Positions 43,387 to 52,769 of a stretch of DNA of 64,000 bases are shown piece by piece. The stretch covers positions 124,001 to 188,000 of the forward strand of contig NZ_JBBGAZ010000003.1 in assembly GCF_037478305.1 (NCBI RefSeq), in the 5' to 3' direction. How positions within the stretch are numbered: the first letter of the stretch is position 1; the number at the start of each line of letters is the position of its first letter. This DNA comes from Cognatishimia coralii (GTDB taxonomy: Bacteria; Pseudomonadota; Alphaproteobacteria; Rhodobacterales; Rhodobacteraceae). Position numbers and translations under genes: made by a program. A model generated the notes under the pieces. That model searched no databases and was not told where the DNA came from. It worked only from the letters and a program-made list of their open reading frames with translations.

Positions 43387-44748
43387 ATGGACGTCACGTT
43401 TCTTCTGAACGGAGAGACCACGCATGTGCGCAATGTCCAGGCAACGCAGACGTTGCTGGACTGGCTTCGGGAAACACGTGGATTAAGCGGCACCAAAGAG
43501 GGCTGCAATGAGGGCGACTGCGGGGCCTGCTCGGTCGTTGTGCAAGACGAGGGCGGCACCAAGGCGCTGAATGCCTGCATTCTGTTTATGCCGCAGCTTC
43601 AGGGAAAATCGGTGCGGACTGTTGAGGGCGTTTCTGGCCCCGACGGTGAATTGCATCCTGTGCAAGAAGCGATGATCGAGCATCATGGTAGCCAGTGCGG
43701 GTTTTGTACGCCGGGGTTCATTGCGTCGATGGTCGCGGCCCATAGCAATGGCGCGACGGATCATGATGATCAGTTGGCGGGCAACCTCTGTCGCTGCACC
43801 GGCTATGCGCCGATCGTCCGTGCGGCGGAGGCGGCGCAGGACAAACCGGTGCCCGTTTGGGTGAAAGACGACTTGCCGAAGGTGGAGGCAGGCTCCAAGT
43901 TCCAACCCACAAGCTGCGATGAGCTGGCCGAGGTCTATGCCGCCCATCCCGACGCCACTTTGGTCGCAGGCGCGACAGATGTGGGGCTTTGGGTGACAAA
44001 ACAGCTTCGCGAGTTGGATCCGGTGATTTTTCTTGGCCGTTGTGCCGATCTGAAAGATATCAGCGTCTCTGACACAGAACTTTCGTTTGGCGCCATGGTG
44101 GATATGAACGCGATGCGGGCTGCGATTGAGCCGCATCACCCGTCCTATGGCGAAATGCTGCGCCGTTACGCGAGCACGCAGATCCGCAATGCGGCAACGC
44201 TTGGGGGGAATGTGGCCAATGGATCTCCGATTGGGGACAACCCGCCCGCCTTGATCGCACTGGGGGCAACGCTTTACCTGCGCAAAGGTGATGCACGACG
44301 GTCGATGCCGATCGAGGATTTCTTCATCGCCTACGGCAAGCAGGATCGCGCAGCCGGAGAATTCGTGGAGAGGATCACGATCCCGCGGCAAGAGGATCGG
44401 TTGAAGGTCTATAAGCTCTCCAAACGCTTTGATCAGGATATTTCCGCGGTCTTGGGCGCGTTCAATATTGGCGTGTCTGAAGGCGTCGTGACCTCTGCTC
44501 GGATCGCTTTTGGAGGCATGGCCGCGACGCCAAAACGCGCGACGTCGGTTGAGGAAGCCCTTATGGGGGCAGACTGGAGCGAAGAGGGTATCGCGCCGGC
44601 GCTTTCTGCATTCGCAGAGGATTTTACACCGATGAGCGACATGCGCGCCTCGGCCAGCTATCGCCTTGAAACAGCACGCAATATGCTGCGCCGCTATTTG
44701 CTTGAAGACCAAGGCATCGCGGCCTCAGTTCTGGAGGTCTCGCCATGA
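43387..44748 (+). CDS. xdhA: Xanthine dehydrogenase, FeS/FAD subunit
   Basis: 453 residues. The N-terminal [2Fe-2S] domain uses Cys40, Cys45, Cys48 and Cys64; the second [2Fe-2S] domain uses Cys104, Cys107, Cys135 and Cys137. A CO-dehydrogenase-type FAD domain follows (T-L-V-A-G-A-T-D-V-G near ~194-203, and N-A-A-T-L-G-G-N-V-A-N). Arrangement and length match the XdhA subunit of Rhodobacter-type heterotetramers. It passes electrons from the molybdenum centre to NAD. It overlaps xdhB by 4 bp (ATGA). Confidence 0.97.
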   Translation: MDVTFLLNGETTHVRNVQATQTLLDWLRETRGLSGTKEGCNEGDCGACSVVVQDEGGTKALNACILFMPQLQGKSVRTVEGVSGPDGELHPVQEAMIEHHGSQCGFCTPGFIASMVAAHSNGATDHDDQLAGNLCRCTGYAPIVRAAEAAQDKPVPVWVKDDLPKVEAGSKFQPTSCDELAEVYAAHPDATLVAGATDVGLWVTKQLRELDPVIFLGRCADLKDISVSDTELSFGAMVDMNAMRAAIEPHHPSYGEMLRRYASTQIRNAATLGGNVANGSPIGDNPPALIALGATLYLRKGDARRSMPIEDFFIAYGKQDRAAGEFVERITIPRQEDRLKVYKLSKRFDQDISAVLGAFNIGVSEGVVTSARIAFGGMAATPKRATSVEEALMGADWSEEGIAPALSAFAEDFTPMSDMRASASYRLETARNMLRRYLLEDQGIAASVLEVSP

Positions 44749-47087
44749 GTGTCGCCACCTCTCGCCCCCACGACAGCGCTGCCCTGCATGTGACCGGACA
44801 AGCGCGCTATGTGGATGATATTCCTACCCCCCGCGGCACGTTGCATCTGGCGTTTGGACTGTCTTCGATTGCGCGTGGCCGGATCACATCCATGGACCTC
44901 GCCGCAGCCCGCGCGGCTCCGGGTGTTGTTGCGGTTCTGACGGCCGATGATCTGCCATTTGACAACGACGTCAGCCCGTCGATCCACGATGAACCCCTTT
45001 TGACCGATGGCGCTATCCACTATCTGGGTCAACCTATCTTCCTTGTTGTCGCGGACAGTCACCTGAACGCACGCAAGGCCGCTCGACTCGGCGAGATCTC
45101 TTTCACCCAAGAAACCCCGATCCTCACCATCGAGGATGCCTTGGCCGCCGATAGCCGGTTTGAGGACGCCCCCCGGATCTGGTCGGCGGGTGACGCCGCG
45201 CAGGCTCTGAAGGATGCGCCAAAGTCTCTGTCGGGCAGCATCACCATGGGCGGGCAAGAGCATTTCTATCTCGAAGGCCAAGCCGCCCTTGCCCAGCCGC
45301 AAGACAATGGCGATATGGTGGTCAATTCCTCGACCCAGCATCCGACCGAGATCCAGCACAAAGTGGCCCATGCGATTGGGGTGCCGATGAATGCGGTCCG
45401 TGTGGAAACACGCCGCATGGGTGGTGGCTTTGGCGGCAAGGAAAGCCAAGGCAATGCGCTGGCCGTGGCCTGCGCGATTGCCGCGCAAAAGACCGGACGC
45501 GCCTGTAAAATGCGCTATGACCGCGACGATGACATGGTGATAACCGGCAAGCGGCATGATTTCCGCATCGACTATGATGTCGGTTTTGACGAGACGGGCC
45601 GCGTTTTGGGCATCGACTTCCGCCATTATGCCCGTTGTGGCTGGGCGCAGGATCTGTCCCTGCCGGTGGCCGACCGCGCCATGCTGCATTCCGACAATGC
45701 CTATCAACTGGACAATATCCGCATCGAGAGTCATCGGCTAAAGACAAATATGCAGTCGGCCACCGCCTATCGCGGGTTCGGTGGGCCTCAGGGTATGCTG
45801 GGGATCGAGCGCGTGATGGACCATGTGGCGCATGCCTTGGGCAAAGATCCCCTCGAGGTTCGGCGCGTGAATTTCTATGAGGACGCAAATCGGGGGCTGT
45901 CTGCCCCCCGGAGCGACGCCGTCGCCCCTCCCCCCGAGGATATTTCTGGCAAGAGAAATACGACGCCCTATGGACAAGCGGTGACGGATTTCGTGCTGCA
46001 TGATTTGGTCTCACAACTCGAAGAGACCTCGGACTACAAAGCGCGACGTGCTGCGGTTCGGGAGTGGAATGACGCCAATCCGATCCTGAAAAAGGGCATC
46101 GCGCTAACGCCTGTGAAGTTTGGGATTTCTTTTACTCTGACGCATCTGAACCAGGCTGGGGCTTTGGTCCATGTCTATCAGGATGGTTCGATCCAGATGA
46201 ACCATGGCGGCACCGAGATGGGGCAAGGTCTGAACCAGAAAGTGGCGCAGGTGGCGGCGTCTCGGTTTGGTGTTCCGTTGGAGTTCGTGAAGATCACGGC
46301 GACGGATACGGGCAAGGTGCCGAATACCTCGGCAACGGCGGCCAGCTCGGGAAGTGACCTCAATGGCATGGCCGTTAAGATTGCCTGCGACACCATACGG
46401 GATCGTATGGCGCAGCATCTAGCAGAGCAGCATCAATGTGCTTTGGCGGATGTGCGGTTTGCCGATGGGCATGTGGACGTCGCTGGCAACCGCAAGAGTT
46501 TTGCCGAGGTTGCGAAGGCCTGTTATGAGGCGCGCGTGAGCCTTTCATCAACTGGGTTTTACAAAACACCGGATCTGGCGTGGGACCGTATCAAAGGTCA
46601 GGGCCGTCCGTTCTACTATTTTGCCTACGGCGCCGCAGTCACCGAAGTTGTCATCGACACGTTGACCGGAGAAAACCGCATTCTTCGTGCCGACCTTTTG
46701 CATGACGCCGGTAGCTCTCTGAATCCAGCGTTGGACATTGGTCAGGTCGAAGGCGCTTATGTACAAGGCGCAGGCTGGCTCACGACCGAAGAACTGGTCT
46801 GGGACGACAACGGCAATCTGCGCACCCATGCGCCCAGTACCTATAAGATCCCGGCCTGCTCAGATCGGCCTGATGTGTTCAACGTGGCGCTTTATGAAAA
46901 CGAGAATGCAGAGGACACGATCTATCGCTCTAAAGCGGTGGGCGAGCCTCCGTTCATGTTGGGGATCTCCGCTTTGATGGCCTTGTCGGACGCGGTTGAA
47001 GCCTGTGGTTCAAGCTATCCGGATCTGGATGCCCCGGCGACGGCGGAGCGAGTCTATATGGCGACCCAAAGGGTGCGCGATGTTTGA
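44745..47087 (+). CDS. xdhB: Xanthine dehydrogenase, molybdopterin subunit, with an in-frame dispersed repeat
   Basis: 780 residues. Molybdenum-site landmarks are G-G-G-F-G-G-K-E (Glu233), A-Y-R-G-F-G-G-P-Q near 343 and the catalytic G-E-P-P-F-M-L with Glu734. It hydroxylates hypoxanthine and xanthine to urate. Codons 383-405 are encoded by a reverse copy of the repeat found in intergenic regions (45891-45960), giving a Pro-rich loop. The distance between the conserved Glu residues is close to that recalled for the R. capsulatus subunit (Glu232, Glu730), so the repeat may have replaced rather than lengthened a loop. The next gene overlaps by 8 bp. Confidence 0.96.
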   Translation: MSVATSRPHDSAALHVTGQARYVDDIPTPRGTLHLAFGLSSIARGRITSMDLAAARAAPGVVAVLTADDLPFDNDVSPSIHDEPLLTDGAIHYLGQPIFLVVADSHLNARKAARLGEISFTQETPILTIEDALAADSRFEDAPRIWSAGDAAQALKDAPKSLSGSITMGGQEHFYLEGQAALAQPQDNGDMVVNSSTQHPTEIQHKVAHAIGVPMNAVRVETRRMGGGFGGKESQGNALAVACAIAAQKTGRACKMRYDRDDDMVITGKRHDFRIDYDVGFDETGRVLGIDFRHYARCGWAQDLSLPVADRAMLHSDNAYQLDNIRIESHRLKTNMQSATAYRGFGGPQGMLGIERVMDHVAHALGKDPLEVRRVNFYEDANRGLSAPRSDAVAPPPEDISGKRNTTPYGQAVTDFVLHDLVSQLEETSDYKARRAAVREWNDANPILKKGIALTPVKFGISFTLTHLNQAGALVHVYQDGSIQMNHGGTEMGQGLNQKVAQVAASRFGVPLEFVKITATDTGKVPNTSATAASSGSDLNGMAVKIACDTIRDRMAQHLAEQHQCALADVRFADGHVDVAGNRKSFAEVAKACYEARVSLSSTGFYKTPDLAWDRIKGQGRPFYYFAYGAAVTEVVIDTLTGENRILRADLLHDAGSSLNPALDIGQVEGAYVQGAGWLTTEELVWDDNGNLRTHAPSTYKIPACSDRPDVFNVALYENENAEDTIYRSKAVGEPPFMLGISALMALSDAVEACGSSYPDLDAPATAERVYMATQRVRDV
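45891..45960 (-). repeat. Dispersed box-plus-hairpin repeat, copy D, inside xdhB
   Basis: Minus-strand reading: box TCTCTTGCC-AG-AAATATCC at 45956-45938, TCGGGGG, then hairpin GGGGGC-N5-GCCCCC at 45908-45892. It lies wholly within the xdhB reading frame without a stop. Confidence 0.75.
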
Positions 47088-48027
47088 TCTGGCGCGGTTG
47101 AAAGACGCCATCGCCGCGCATGGACCTGTCGCGCGGGTTGTCGTGGCAGAGATTGCGGGGTCGGTGCCGCGCGAAGTCGGAGCCTCTATGTTGGTTTGGC
47201 AAACCGGTCAGTCCGGCACCATCGGCGGCGGCACATTGGAGTTCGAGGCCACCAAATCTGCGCGCGCGATGTTAGGACGCCAAACAACAGCCGAACTCTC
47301 GCGCCATCCGCTTGGCCCTGCGCTGGGACAGTGTTGCGGCGGGTCGGTGAGCCTTGTCAGCGAAATCTTCACGGCGGGCGATCTTGAGCACCTTGACGAG
47401 AAACAGAGCTTTGCACGGCAGGTCGCCGGTGACAGCGCCATGCCATTGAGCCTGAAGCGGGCAGAAACCCTTGCCCGCAATCAAGGCCTTGCGGTTAGGC
47501 CACAGCTACAGGACGGCTGGTTCATAGAACCGCTTCGCGCGCGCGCCGTGCCACTTTGGTTTTGGGGCGCAGGTCACGTTGGGCGCGCGATGGTCCAGAC
47601 GCTTGCTGGGCTGACAGAGTTTGACATCACGTGGATCGACACCTCTGAGGCGCGCTTTCCCGAAGTGATCCCAGAAGGGGTCACCAAACTGACAGCGGAT
47701 AACCCTGCGAACTTGGTGCCCTATGCGCCAAGCGACGCCCAGCACCTGATCCTGACCTATTCGCACGCGCTGGATCTGGAGCTGTGCCATCAGCTGCTGT
47801 CCCATAGCTTTGCCTTCACAGGGCTCATCGGGTCCAAAACCAAATGGGCGCGGTTTAAGAACCGCCTAAACGATCTGGGCCACGCCCCTGACCAAATTTC
47901 CCGCATCACTTGCCCGATTGGCGATCCGACGTTGGGAAAACAACCACAAGCAATTGCCATCGGCGTCGCTGGGGCGCTATTGCATGATCTGAAAAACAAG
48001 AAGGCCCGAAAGGACCAGACCGCATGA
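47080..48027 (+). CDS. xdhC: Xanthine dehydrogenase maturation factor XdhC
   Basis: 315 residues from ATG 47080, overlapping xdhB by 8 bp. The N-terminal XdhC_CoxI domain shows E-I-A-G-S-V-P-R-E-V-G-A-S-M and G-Q-C-C-G-G. The C-terminal Rossmann domain has F-W-G-A-G-H-V-G-R-A-M. XdhC binds molybdenum cofactor, promotes its sulfuration and inserts it into XdhB. It overlaps the ABC ATPase gene by 4 bp. Confidence 0.95.
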   Translation: MFDLARLKDAIAAHGPVARVVVAEIAGSVPREVGASMLVWQTGQSGTIGGGTLEFEATKSARAMLGRQTTAELSRHPLGPALGQCCGGSVSLVSEIFTAGDLEHLDEKQSFARQVAGDSAMPLSLKRAETLARNQGLAVRPQLQDGWFIEPLRARAVPLWFWGAGHVGRAMVQTLAGLTEFDITWIDTSEARFPEVIPEGVTKLTADNPANLVPYAPSDAQHLILTYSHALDLELCHQLLSHSFAFTGLIGSKTKWARFKNRLNDLGHAPDQISRITCPIGDPTLGKQPQAIAIGVAGALLHDLKNKKARKDQTA

Positions 48028-49559
48028 CAGGGACTCTGCTGTCCATAGAAGGGCTGACCAAAGCCTATCCCGGCGTGATCGCCAATGACTCTGTGTCCTT
48101 TGACATCAAAGAGGGCGAAGTTCACGCATTGCTCGGCGAAAACGGCGCGGGGAAATCCACGCTGGTGAAGATGATCTATGGTTTGGTGAAGCCAGACAGT
48201 GGTACCATGACCTGGCGCGGTGAGGATTTTGCCCCCGCCGAGCCTCGGGTTGCGCGGGCCACAGGCGTCGCGATGGTGTTCCAACATTTCTCGCTGTTTG
48301 AAGCTCTGAATGTTGCCGAAAACGTCGCCTTGGGGATGGAGAACCCTCCGCCCATGCGCGATCTGGCGGGGCGGATCAAAGAGGTCTCTGAAACCTATGG
48401 CCTGCCACTTGATCCCTATCGCACCGTCGGCGATCTGTCAGCAGGCGAGCGGCAGCGGGTCGAAATCATTCGCTGCCTGCTGCAAGACCCGAAATTGTTG
48501 ATTATGGATGAACCGACCTCTGTGCTGACCCCACAAGAGGTCGAAATTTTGTTTGAGACCCTGCGGAAGCTGAAATCCGAAGGCACTTCGATCCTTTATA
48601 TCAGCCACAAGCTCGAAGAGATCCGCGCGCTCTGTGACCATGCGACGATCCTGCGATTGGGTAAAAACGTGGGCGAATGCGTGCCTGCCGAGACCTCGGC
48701 ACGGGATATGGCCGAGATGATGGTCGGCGATACGTTGCAGACGCCCACGCGCAAAGCCAAGGATGGTGGCGCGGTCGTTTTGGAGGTGTCCGCGCTGTCG
48801 ATGACCTCGGCGAGCGAGTTTGGCACATCGCTGAAAGATATCAGTTTTTCGGTGAAATCCGGCGAGATCCTCGGTCTTGGCGGCGTTGCCGGTAATGGGC
48901 AAGATGAGTTGCTGGCCGCGCTCTCTGGCGAAGCGCTCAGCACGACGGATACGGTAAAGATCAAAGGTAGTGGCGTTGGGCATCTGGGCCCGAACCAGCG
49001 CCGCGAGATCGGCACTTTGGCCGCCCCTGAAGAACGGCTTGGCCATGCGGCCGCCCCTGCGATGAGCCTTGTTGAAAACGCTTTACTCACCGGTGCAATT
49101 CGAAAAGATCTGACCAGCAATGGGTTTGTAAATTGGGCTGGCGCAAAAGCCTTTGCCGAAGACATCATCGCGAAATTTGACGTGCGCACGCCGGGATCTG
49201 ACCGCGCCGCACGCGCATTGTCCGGCGGTAACCTGCAAAAATTCGTGATCGGCCGCGAGATCTTGCAAGATCCGGAAGTTCTGATCGTAAACCAACCCAC
49301 TTGGGGCGTGGATGCGGCCGCAGCAGCCGCGATCCGCCAAAGCCTGATGGACCTGGCGGCTAAAGGTGCGGCCATCGTCGTGATCAGCCAAGATTTGGAT
49401 GAGTTGATGGAAATTTCGGACCGCTTCGGAGCCCTGAACGAAGGCCGCCTCAGCGAGTTGCGCCCGACGGCGGGCCTGAGCATTGACGAAATCGGCCTGA
49501 TGATGGGCGGCGCGCATGGCATGGAAGTCGCGCATCTGAGTGAGGAGGCCTCCGCATGA
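48024..49559 (+). CDS. ABC transporter ATP-binding protein, two NBDs (purine nucleoside-type)
   Basis: 511 residues. The first ATPase half has Walker A G-E-N-G-A-G-K-S-T near 38-46, signature L-S-A-G-E-R-Q-R-V-E, and Walker B L-L-I-M-D-E-P-T. The second half has a degenerate Walker A (G-V-A-G-N-G-Q-D-E), signature L-S-G-G-N-L-Q-K-F and Walker B L-I-V-N-Q-P-T-W-G-V-D, the normal asymmetry of RbsA/NupA-type fused ATPases. The two permeases and BMP protein follow directly. Operon with xdhABC implies purine import. Confidence 0.94.
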   Translation: MTGTLLSIEGLTKAYPGVIANDSVSFDIKEGEVHALLGENGAGKSTLVKMIYGLVKPDSGTMTWRGEDFAPAEPRVARATGVAMVFQHFSLFEALNVAENVALGMENPPPMRDLAGRIKEVSETYGLPLDPYRTVGDLSAGERQRVEIIRCLLQDPKLLIMDEPTSVLTPQEVEILFETLRKLKSEGTSILYISHKLEEIRALCDHATILRLGKNVGECVPAETSARDMAEMMVGDTLQTPTRKAKDGGAVVLEVSALSMTSASEFGTSLKDISFSVKSGEILGLGGVAGNGQDELLAALSGEALSTTDTVKIKGSGVGHLGPNQRREIGTLAAPEERLGHAAAPAMSLVENALLTGAIRKDLTSNGFVNWAGAKAFAEDIIAKFDVRTPGSDRAARALSGGNLQKFVIGREILQDPEVLIVNQPTWGVDAAAAAAIRQSLMDLAAKGAAIVVISQDLDELMEISDRFGALNEGRLSELRPTAGLSIDEIGLMMGGAHGMEVAHLSEEASA

Positions 49560-50635
49560 TCACGCTCGAAAAACGCCCGCAGCCGAGCCAATTCTGGTCG
49601 CTGTTCACGCCTGTCCTCGCGGTGATCATCACGATGATCGTCGGCGGCCTTTTGTTTGGCGCGCTTGGCAAGAACCCGTTCGAGGCCATTCGCACGATTT
49701 TCTACGATCCTCTCTTCGGAGATTTCGCAAGCTATTCCCGCCCGCAACTTCTGGTCAAAGGAGGTCCGCTGATCCTGATCGCGATTGGCCTGTCGCTGGG
49801 CTTTCGGGCGGGTATCTGGAACATTGGCGCAGAAGGCCAATATATCGTAGGCGCAATCTGTGGCGCGGGCGCAGGCCTTGCGTTCTATCCGATCGAAAGC
49901 ATCTTTATCTTTCCATTCATGGTGATCTGCGGTGCGATAGGCGGCATGCTCTGGGCGCTGATCCCTGCGCTGCTGAAAGTGAAATTCGGCACCAACGAGA
50001 TCCTTGTTTCCTTGATGCTGGTCTATGTGGCTGAGCAACTCTTGGCCTCTATGGCCTTAGGATTATTGAAAAACCCCGAAGGTTTCGGTTTTCCAGGCTC
50101 ACGCAACCTGAATGACTACCCAAGCGCCTCCAGCTGGATCAACGAAGGGATCGGCCTGCACTGGGGCATCGCTGCGGCCTTCATCGCGGTGATCTTTGCC
50201 TATGTGCTGCTCAGTCGCCACATCATGGGGTTCAACATCAAACTCACCGGCGAGGCCCCCAAGGCCGCGCGCTTTGGCGGCGTCAATCCTACCCGTCTGG
50301 TGATCTTTTGCATGTGTGCATCCGGCGCGCTCGCAGGGCTTGCGGGCCTGTTTGAGGTCTCTGGCCCCTCTGGCCAAATCAGCATCGACTTTAACGTCGG
50401 CTATGGCTTCACCGCGATCATCGTCGCCTTCCTAGGCCGTCTGCACCCCATCGGCATCTTGCTCGCTGGCCTCTTGATGGCACTGACTTACATTGGCGGA
50501 GAGCTCGCCCAGCTCACGCTTGGCCTGCCCTCGGCAGCCATTCAGGTCTTCCAGGGTATGCTCTTGTTCTTCCTGCTTGCGCTCGACCTGCTCACCAACT
50601 TCCGCATCAAATTCGCCGTCAAAGGAGCCGCCTGA
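49556..50635 (+). CDS. ABC transporter permease, nucleoside-type (first)
   Basis: 359 residues with about ten hydrophobic segments in the BPD_transp_2 arrangement. The motif I-A-I-G-L-S-L-G-F-R-A-G-I-W-N-I-G-A-E-G (part of it near 77-97) is characteristic of permeases that pair with BMP-family binding proteins. It overlaps the ATPase gene by 4 bp and the second permease by 1 bp. With the latter it forms the membrane channel. Confidence 0.93.
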   Translation: MITLEKRPQPSQFWSLFTPVLAVIITMIVGGLLFGALGKNPFEAIRTIFYDPLFGDFASYSRPQLLVKGGPLILIAIGLSLGFRAGIWNIGAEGQYIVGAICGAGAGLAFYPIESIFIFPFMVICGAIGGMLWALIPALLKVKFGTNEILVSLMLVYVAEQLLASMALGLLKNPEGFGFPGSRNLNDYPSASSWINEGIGLHWGIAAAFIAVIFAYVLLSRHIMGFNIKLTGEAPKAARFGGVNPTRLVIFCMCASGALAGLAGLFEVSGPSGQISIDFNVGYGFTAIIVAFLGRLHPIGILLAGLLMALTYIGGELAQLTLGLPSAAIQVFQGMLLFFLLALDLLTNFRIKFAVKGAA

Positions 50636-51555
50636 TGGATCTTTCTGCAATCAGCCCCGCGCTTCTTATTGCGTCTTTGATGGTCGCCGCCACGCCGCTC
50701 TTGCTGGCCGCTATCGGAGAACTCGTCGTCGAGAAAGCCGGCGTCCTGAACCTCGGCGTCGAAGGCATGATGATCGTCGGCGCGATCTGCGGGTTTGCCG
50801 TGACGGTTGAAACCGGATCACCCTTCATGGGCGTCCTTGCAGCCATGGTGGGCGGCGCGTTGCTGTCCACGCTTTTCGCCTTCCTCACCCAATTCGCGCT
50901 GGCAAACCAAGTCGCTTCGGGCTTGGCCCTGACGCTCTTTGGTCTCGGCCTCTCGGCCCTCATGGGTCAAAATTACATCGGTATCAAACCACCCTCGATG
51001 CCACGCCTTGATATTCCAGGCCTGTCGGACATGCCCTTCTTTGGGCCGATCTTCTTTGCCCATGACCCGCTCTTATACCTTGGCATCCTGCTCACCGCCG
51101 CCGTTTGGGCCCTCTTGAAATACACCCGCGTCGGCCTGATCCTGCGTGCCGTTGGCGAGAACCATGACGCGGCTCATGCGCTTGGCTATCACGTCATCCG
51201 CGTACGCATCCTCGCGATCATGTTCGGCGGCGCCTGCGCGGGGCTTGGAGGCGCTTACATCAGCCTTATCCGCGTGCCACAATGGACCGAAGGCATGACG
51301 GCGGGAATCGGCTGGATCGCATTGGCCCTTGTGGTTTTTGCCAGTTGGAAACCCTGGCGCGTCCTGCTGGGTGCTTATCTTTTTGGCGGTATTAACGTTT
51401 TACAGCTCAACCTACAGGCCGCAGGCATTGCGATCCCTGTAGAATATCTGGCAATGTCACCGTACCTGATCACCATTCTGGTGCTTGTCATTCTCTCGGC
51501 CGACAAGAGCGGAGCCCCCGCCTCGCTCGGTCGATCTTTCCATGCCTCGAACTAA
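50635..51555 (+). CDS. ABC transporter permease, nucleoside-type (second)
   Basis: 306 residues, eight to nine hydrophobic segments. G-E-L-V-V-E-K-A-G-V-L-N-L-G-V-E-G-M-M at ~24-42 is the signature of the second BMP-type permease (NupC/YufQ-like). The start codon shares one base with the previous stop (TGATG). It completes the heterodimeric pore. Confidence 0.93.
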   Translation: MDLSAISPALLIASLMVAATPLLLAAIGELVVEKAGVLNLGVEGMMIVGAICGFAVTVETGSPFMGVLAAMVGGALLSTLFAFLTQFALANQVASGLALTLFGLGLSALMGQNYIGIKPPSMPRLDIPGLSDMPFFGPIFFAHDPLLYLGILLTAAVWALLKYTRVGLILRAVGENHDAAHALGYHVIRVRILAIMFGGACAGLGGAYISLIRVPQWTEGMTAGIGWIALALVVFASWKPWRVLLGAYLFGGINVLQLNLQAAGIAIPVEYLAMSPYLITILVLVILSADKSGAPASLGRSFHASN

Positions 51556-51597
51556 GGCTCGGGGCCAATACACAACCAACAGAGGGGGGTATACCTC

Positions 51598-52668
51598 ATG
51601 AAATTCACTAAACTTCTGGCCTCTGCGGCCGTGGCCCTTGGCCTGGCGTCAGCAGCTGCCGCTGACACCACCAAAGTCGGCTTCATCTACGTTGGCCCAG
51701 TGGGCGACGGCGGCTGGACCTACGAGCACGACCAAGGTCGTCTTGCGGTCGAAGAAGCCTTCGGCGACAAAGTCGAAACCTTCTATCAGGAAAACGTGCC
51801 TGAAGGTGCGGACGCCGAGCGCGCGATCACTCAGATGGCGCTGCAGGGTGCGGACCTGATCTTCACCACCTCTTTCGGCTACATGGACCCAACCAACAAC
51901 GTCGCTAAGAAATTCCCGAACGTGAAATTCGAGCACGCAACCGGCTATAAGACCGCTGAAAACGTGTCCGTCTACTCCGCACGCTTCTACGAAGGCCGCG
52001 CGGTTCAGGGCCATATCGCGGGCAAGATGACCAAATCCAACACCATTGGTTACATCGCCTCTTTCCCGATCCCAGAAGTTATCCGTGGCATCAACTCTGC
52101 CTACATCCACGCGAAAAAAGTGAACCCTGACGTCGAGTTCAAAATCATCTGGGTTTACACATGGTTTGATCCCGCCAAAGAAGCCGACGCGGCCAAAGCT
52201 CTGATCGAGCAAGGTGCGGACGTGATCCTGCAGCACACCGACTCCACTGCACCACAGGCAGCGGCTCAGGAAGCGGGCGGCGTGATCACCTTCGGTCAAG
52301 CGTCTGACATGGCGGAATACGGCCCTATGCCACGCGTATCCTCCATCATCGACAACTGGGCGCCTTACTATGTTGCACGTACTCAGGCGGTCATGGATGG
52401 CACATGGGAAACCGTGAACACTTGGGACGGCATCTCTACCGGCATGGTTGAGATCGGCGAGATCTCTGACGCGGTTCCAGCGGACGTGAAAGCCGAAGCA
52501 CTGGCGATGGTCGAAGCTTTGGGCAACGGCAGCTACCACGCCTTCACCGGCCCAATCAACAAACAGGACGGCTCTGCTTGGCTGGCCGAAGGCGAGACCG
52601 CAGATGACGGCACGCTGGCAGGCATGTCCTTCTATGTTGAAGGCATCGTAGGCGAGATCCCGAACTAA
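51598..52668 (+). CDS. BMP-family nucleoside-binding protein
   Basis: 356 residues with a signal peptide (1-21, ending A-A-A-A-D). G-F-I-Y-V-G-P-V-G-D-G-G-W-T-Y at 28-42 is the BMP N-terminal motif and T-S-F-G-Y-M-D at ~100-106 follows, typical of PnrA/BmpA proteins that bind purine nucleosides. Unlike many Gram-positive members it lacks a lipobox, so it is a soluble periplasmic receptor. A strong AGAGGGGGG-like ribosome site fits the need for excess binding protein. A terminator follows. Confidence 0.93.
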   Translation: MKFTKLLASAAVALGLASAAAADTTKVGFIYVGPVGDGGWTYEHDQGRLAVEEAFGDKVETFYQENVPEGADAERAITQMALQGADLIFTTSFGYMDPTNNVAKKFPNVKFEHATGYKTAENVSVYSARFYEGRAVQGHIAGKMTKSNTIGYIASFPIPEVIRGINSAYIHAKKVNPDVEFKIIWVYTWFDPAKEADAAKALIEQGADVILQHTDSTAPQAAAQEAGGVITFGQASDMAEYGPMPRVSSIIDNWAPYYVARTQAVMDGTWETVNTWDGISTGMVEIGEISDAVPADVKAEALAMVEALGNGSYHAFTGPINKQDGSAWLAEGETADDGTLAGMSFYVEGIVGEIPN

Positions 52669-52690
52669 TCGGACGCATCGCTGAACATAG

Positions 52691-52718
52691 AAAGGCCCGC
52701 CACGTCCGGCGGGCCTTT
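52691..52718 (+). terminator. Rho-independent terminator of the xdh-ABC operon
   Basis: AAAGGCCCGCC and GGCGGGCCTTT with a 6-nt loop, followed by TGCTTTTTC, 23 bp after the BMP gene. Confidence 0.88.
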
Positions 52719-52725
52719 TGCTTTT

Positions 52726-52768
52726 TCTCTTGCCCCAAATATCCCGGGGGCATGGGGGCTGGCCCCCA
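52726..52768 (+). repeat. Dispersed box-plus-hairpin repeat, copy B
   Basis: Box TCTCTTGCC-CC-AAATATCC with CGGGGG, then TGGGGGC/GCCCCCA stem (52753-52768). It starts 8 bp after the operon terminator and ends 2 bp before the convergent SDR stop, so it is an extra element rather than the terminator itself. Confidence 0.75.
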
Positions 52769-52769
52769 C

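Noticed and set aside
43483..44712. 409-codon frame antisense to xdhA
   Set aside because: xdhA has eight correctly spaced Fe-S cysteines; the antisense frame is composition-driven.
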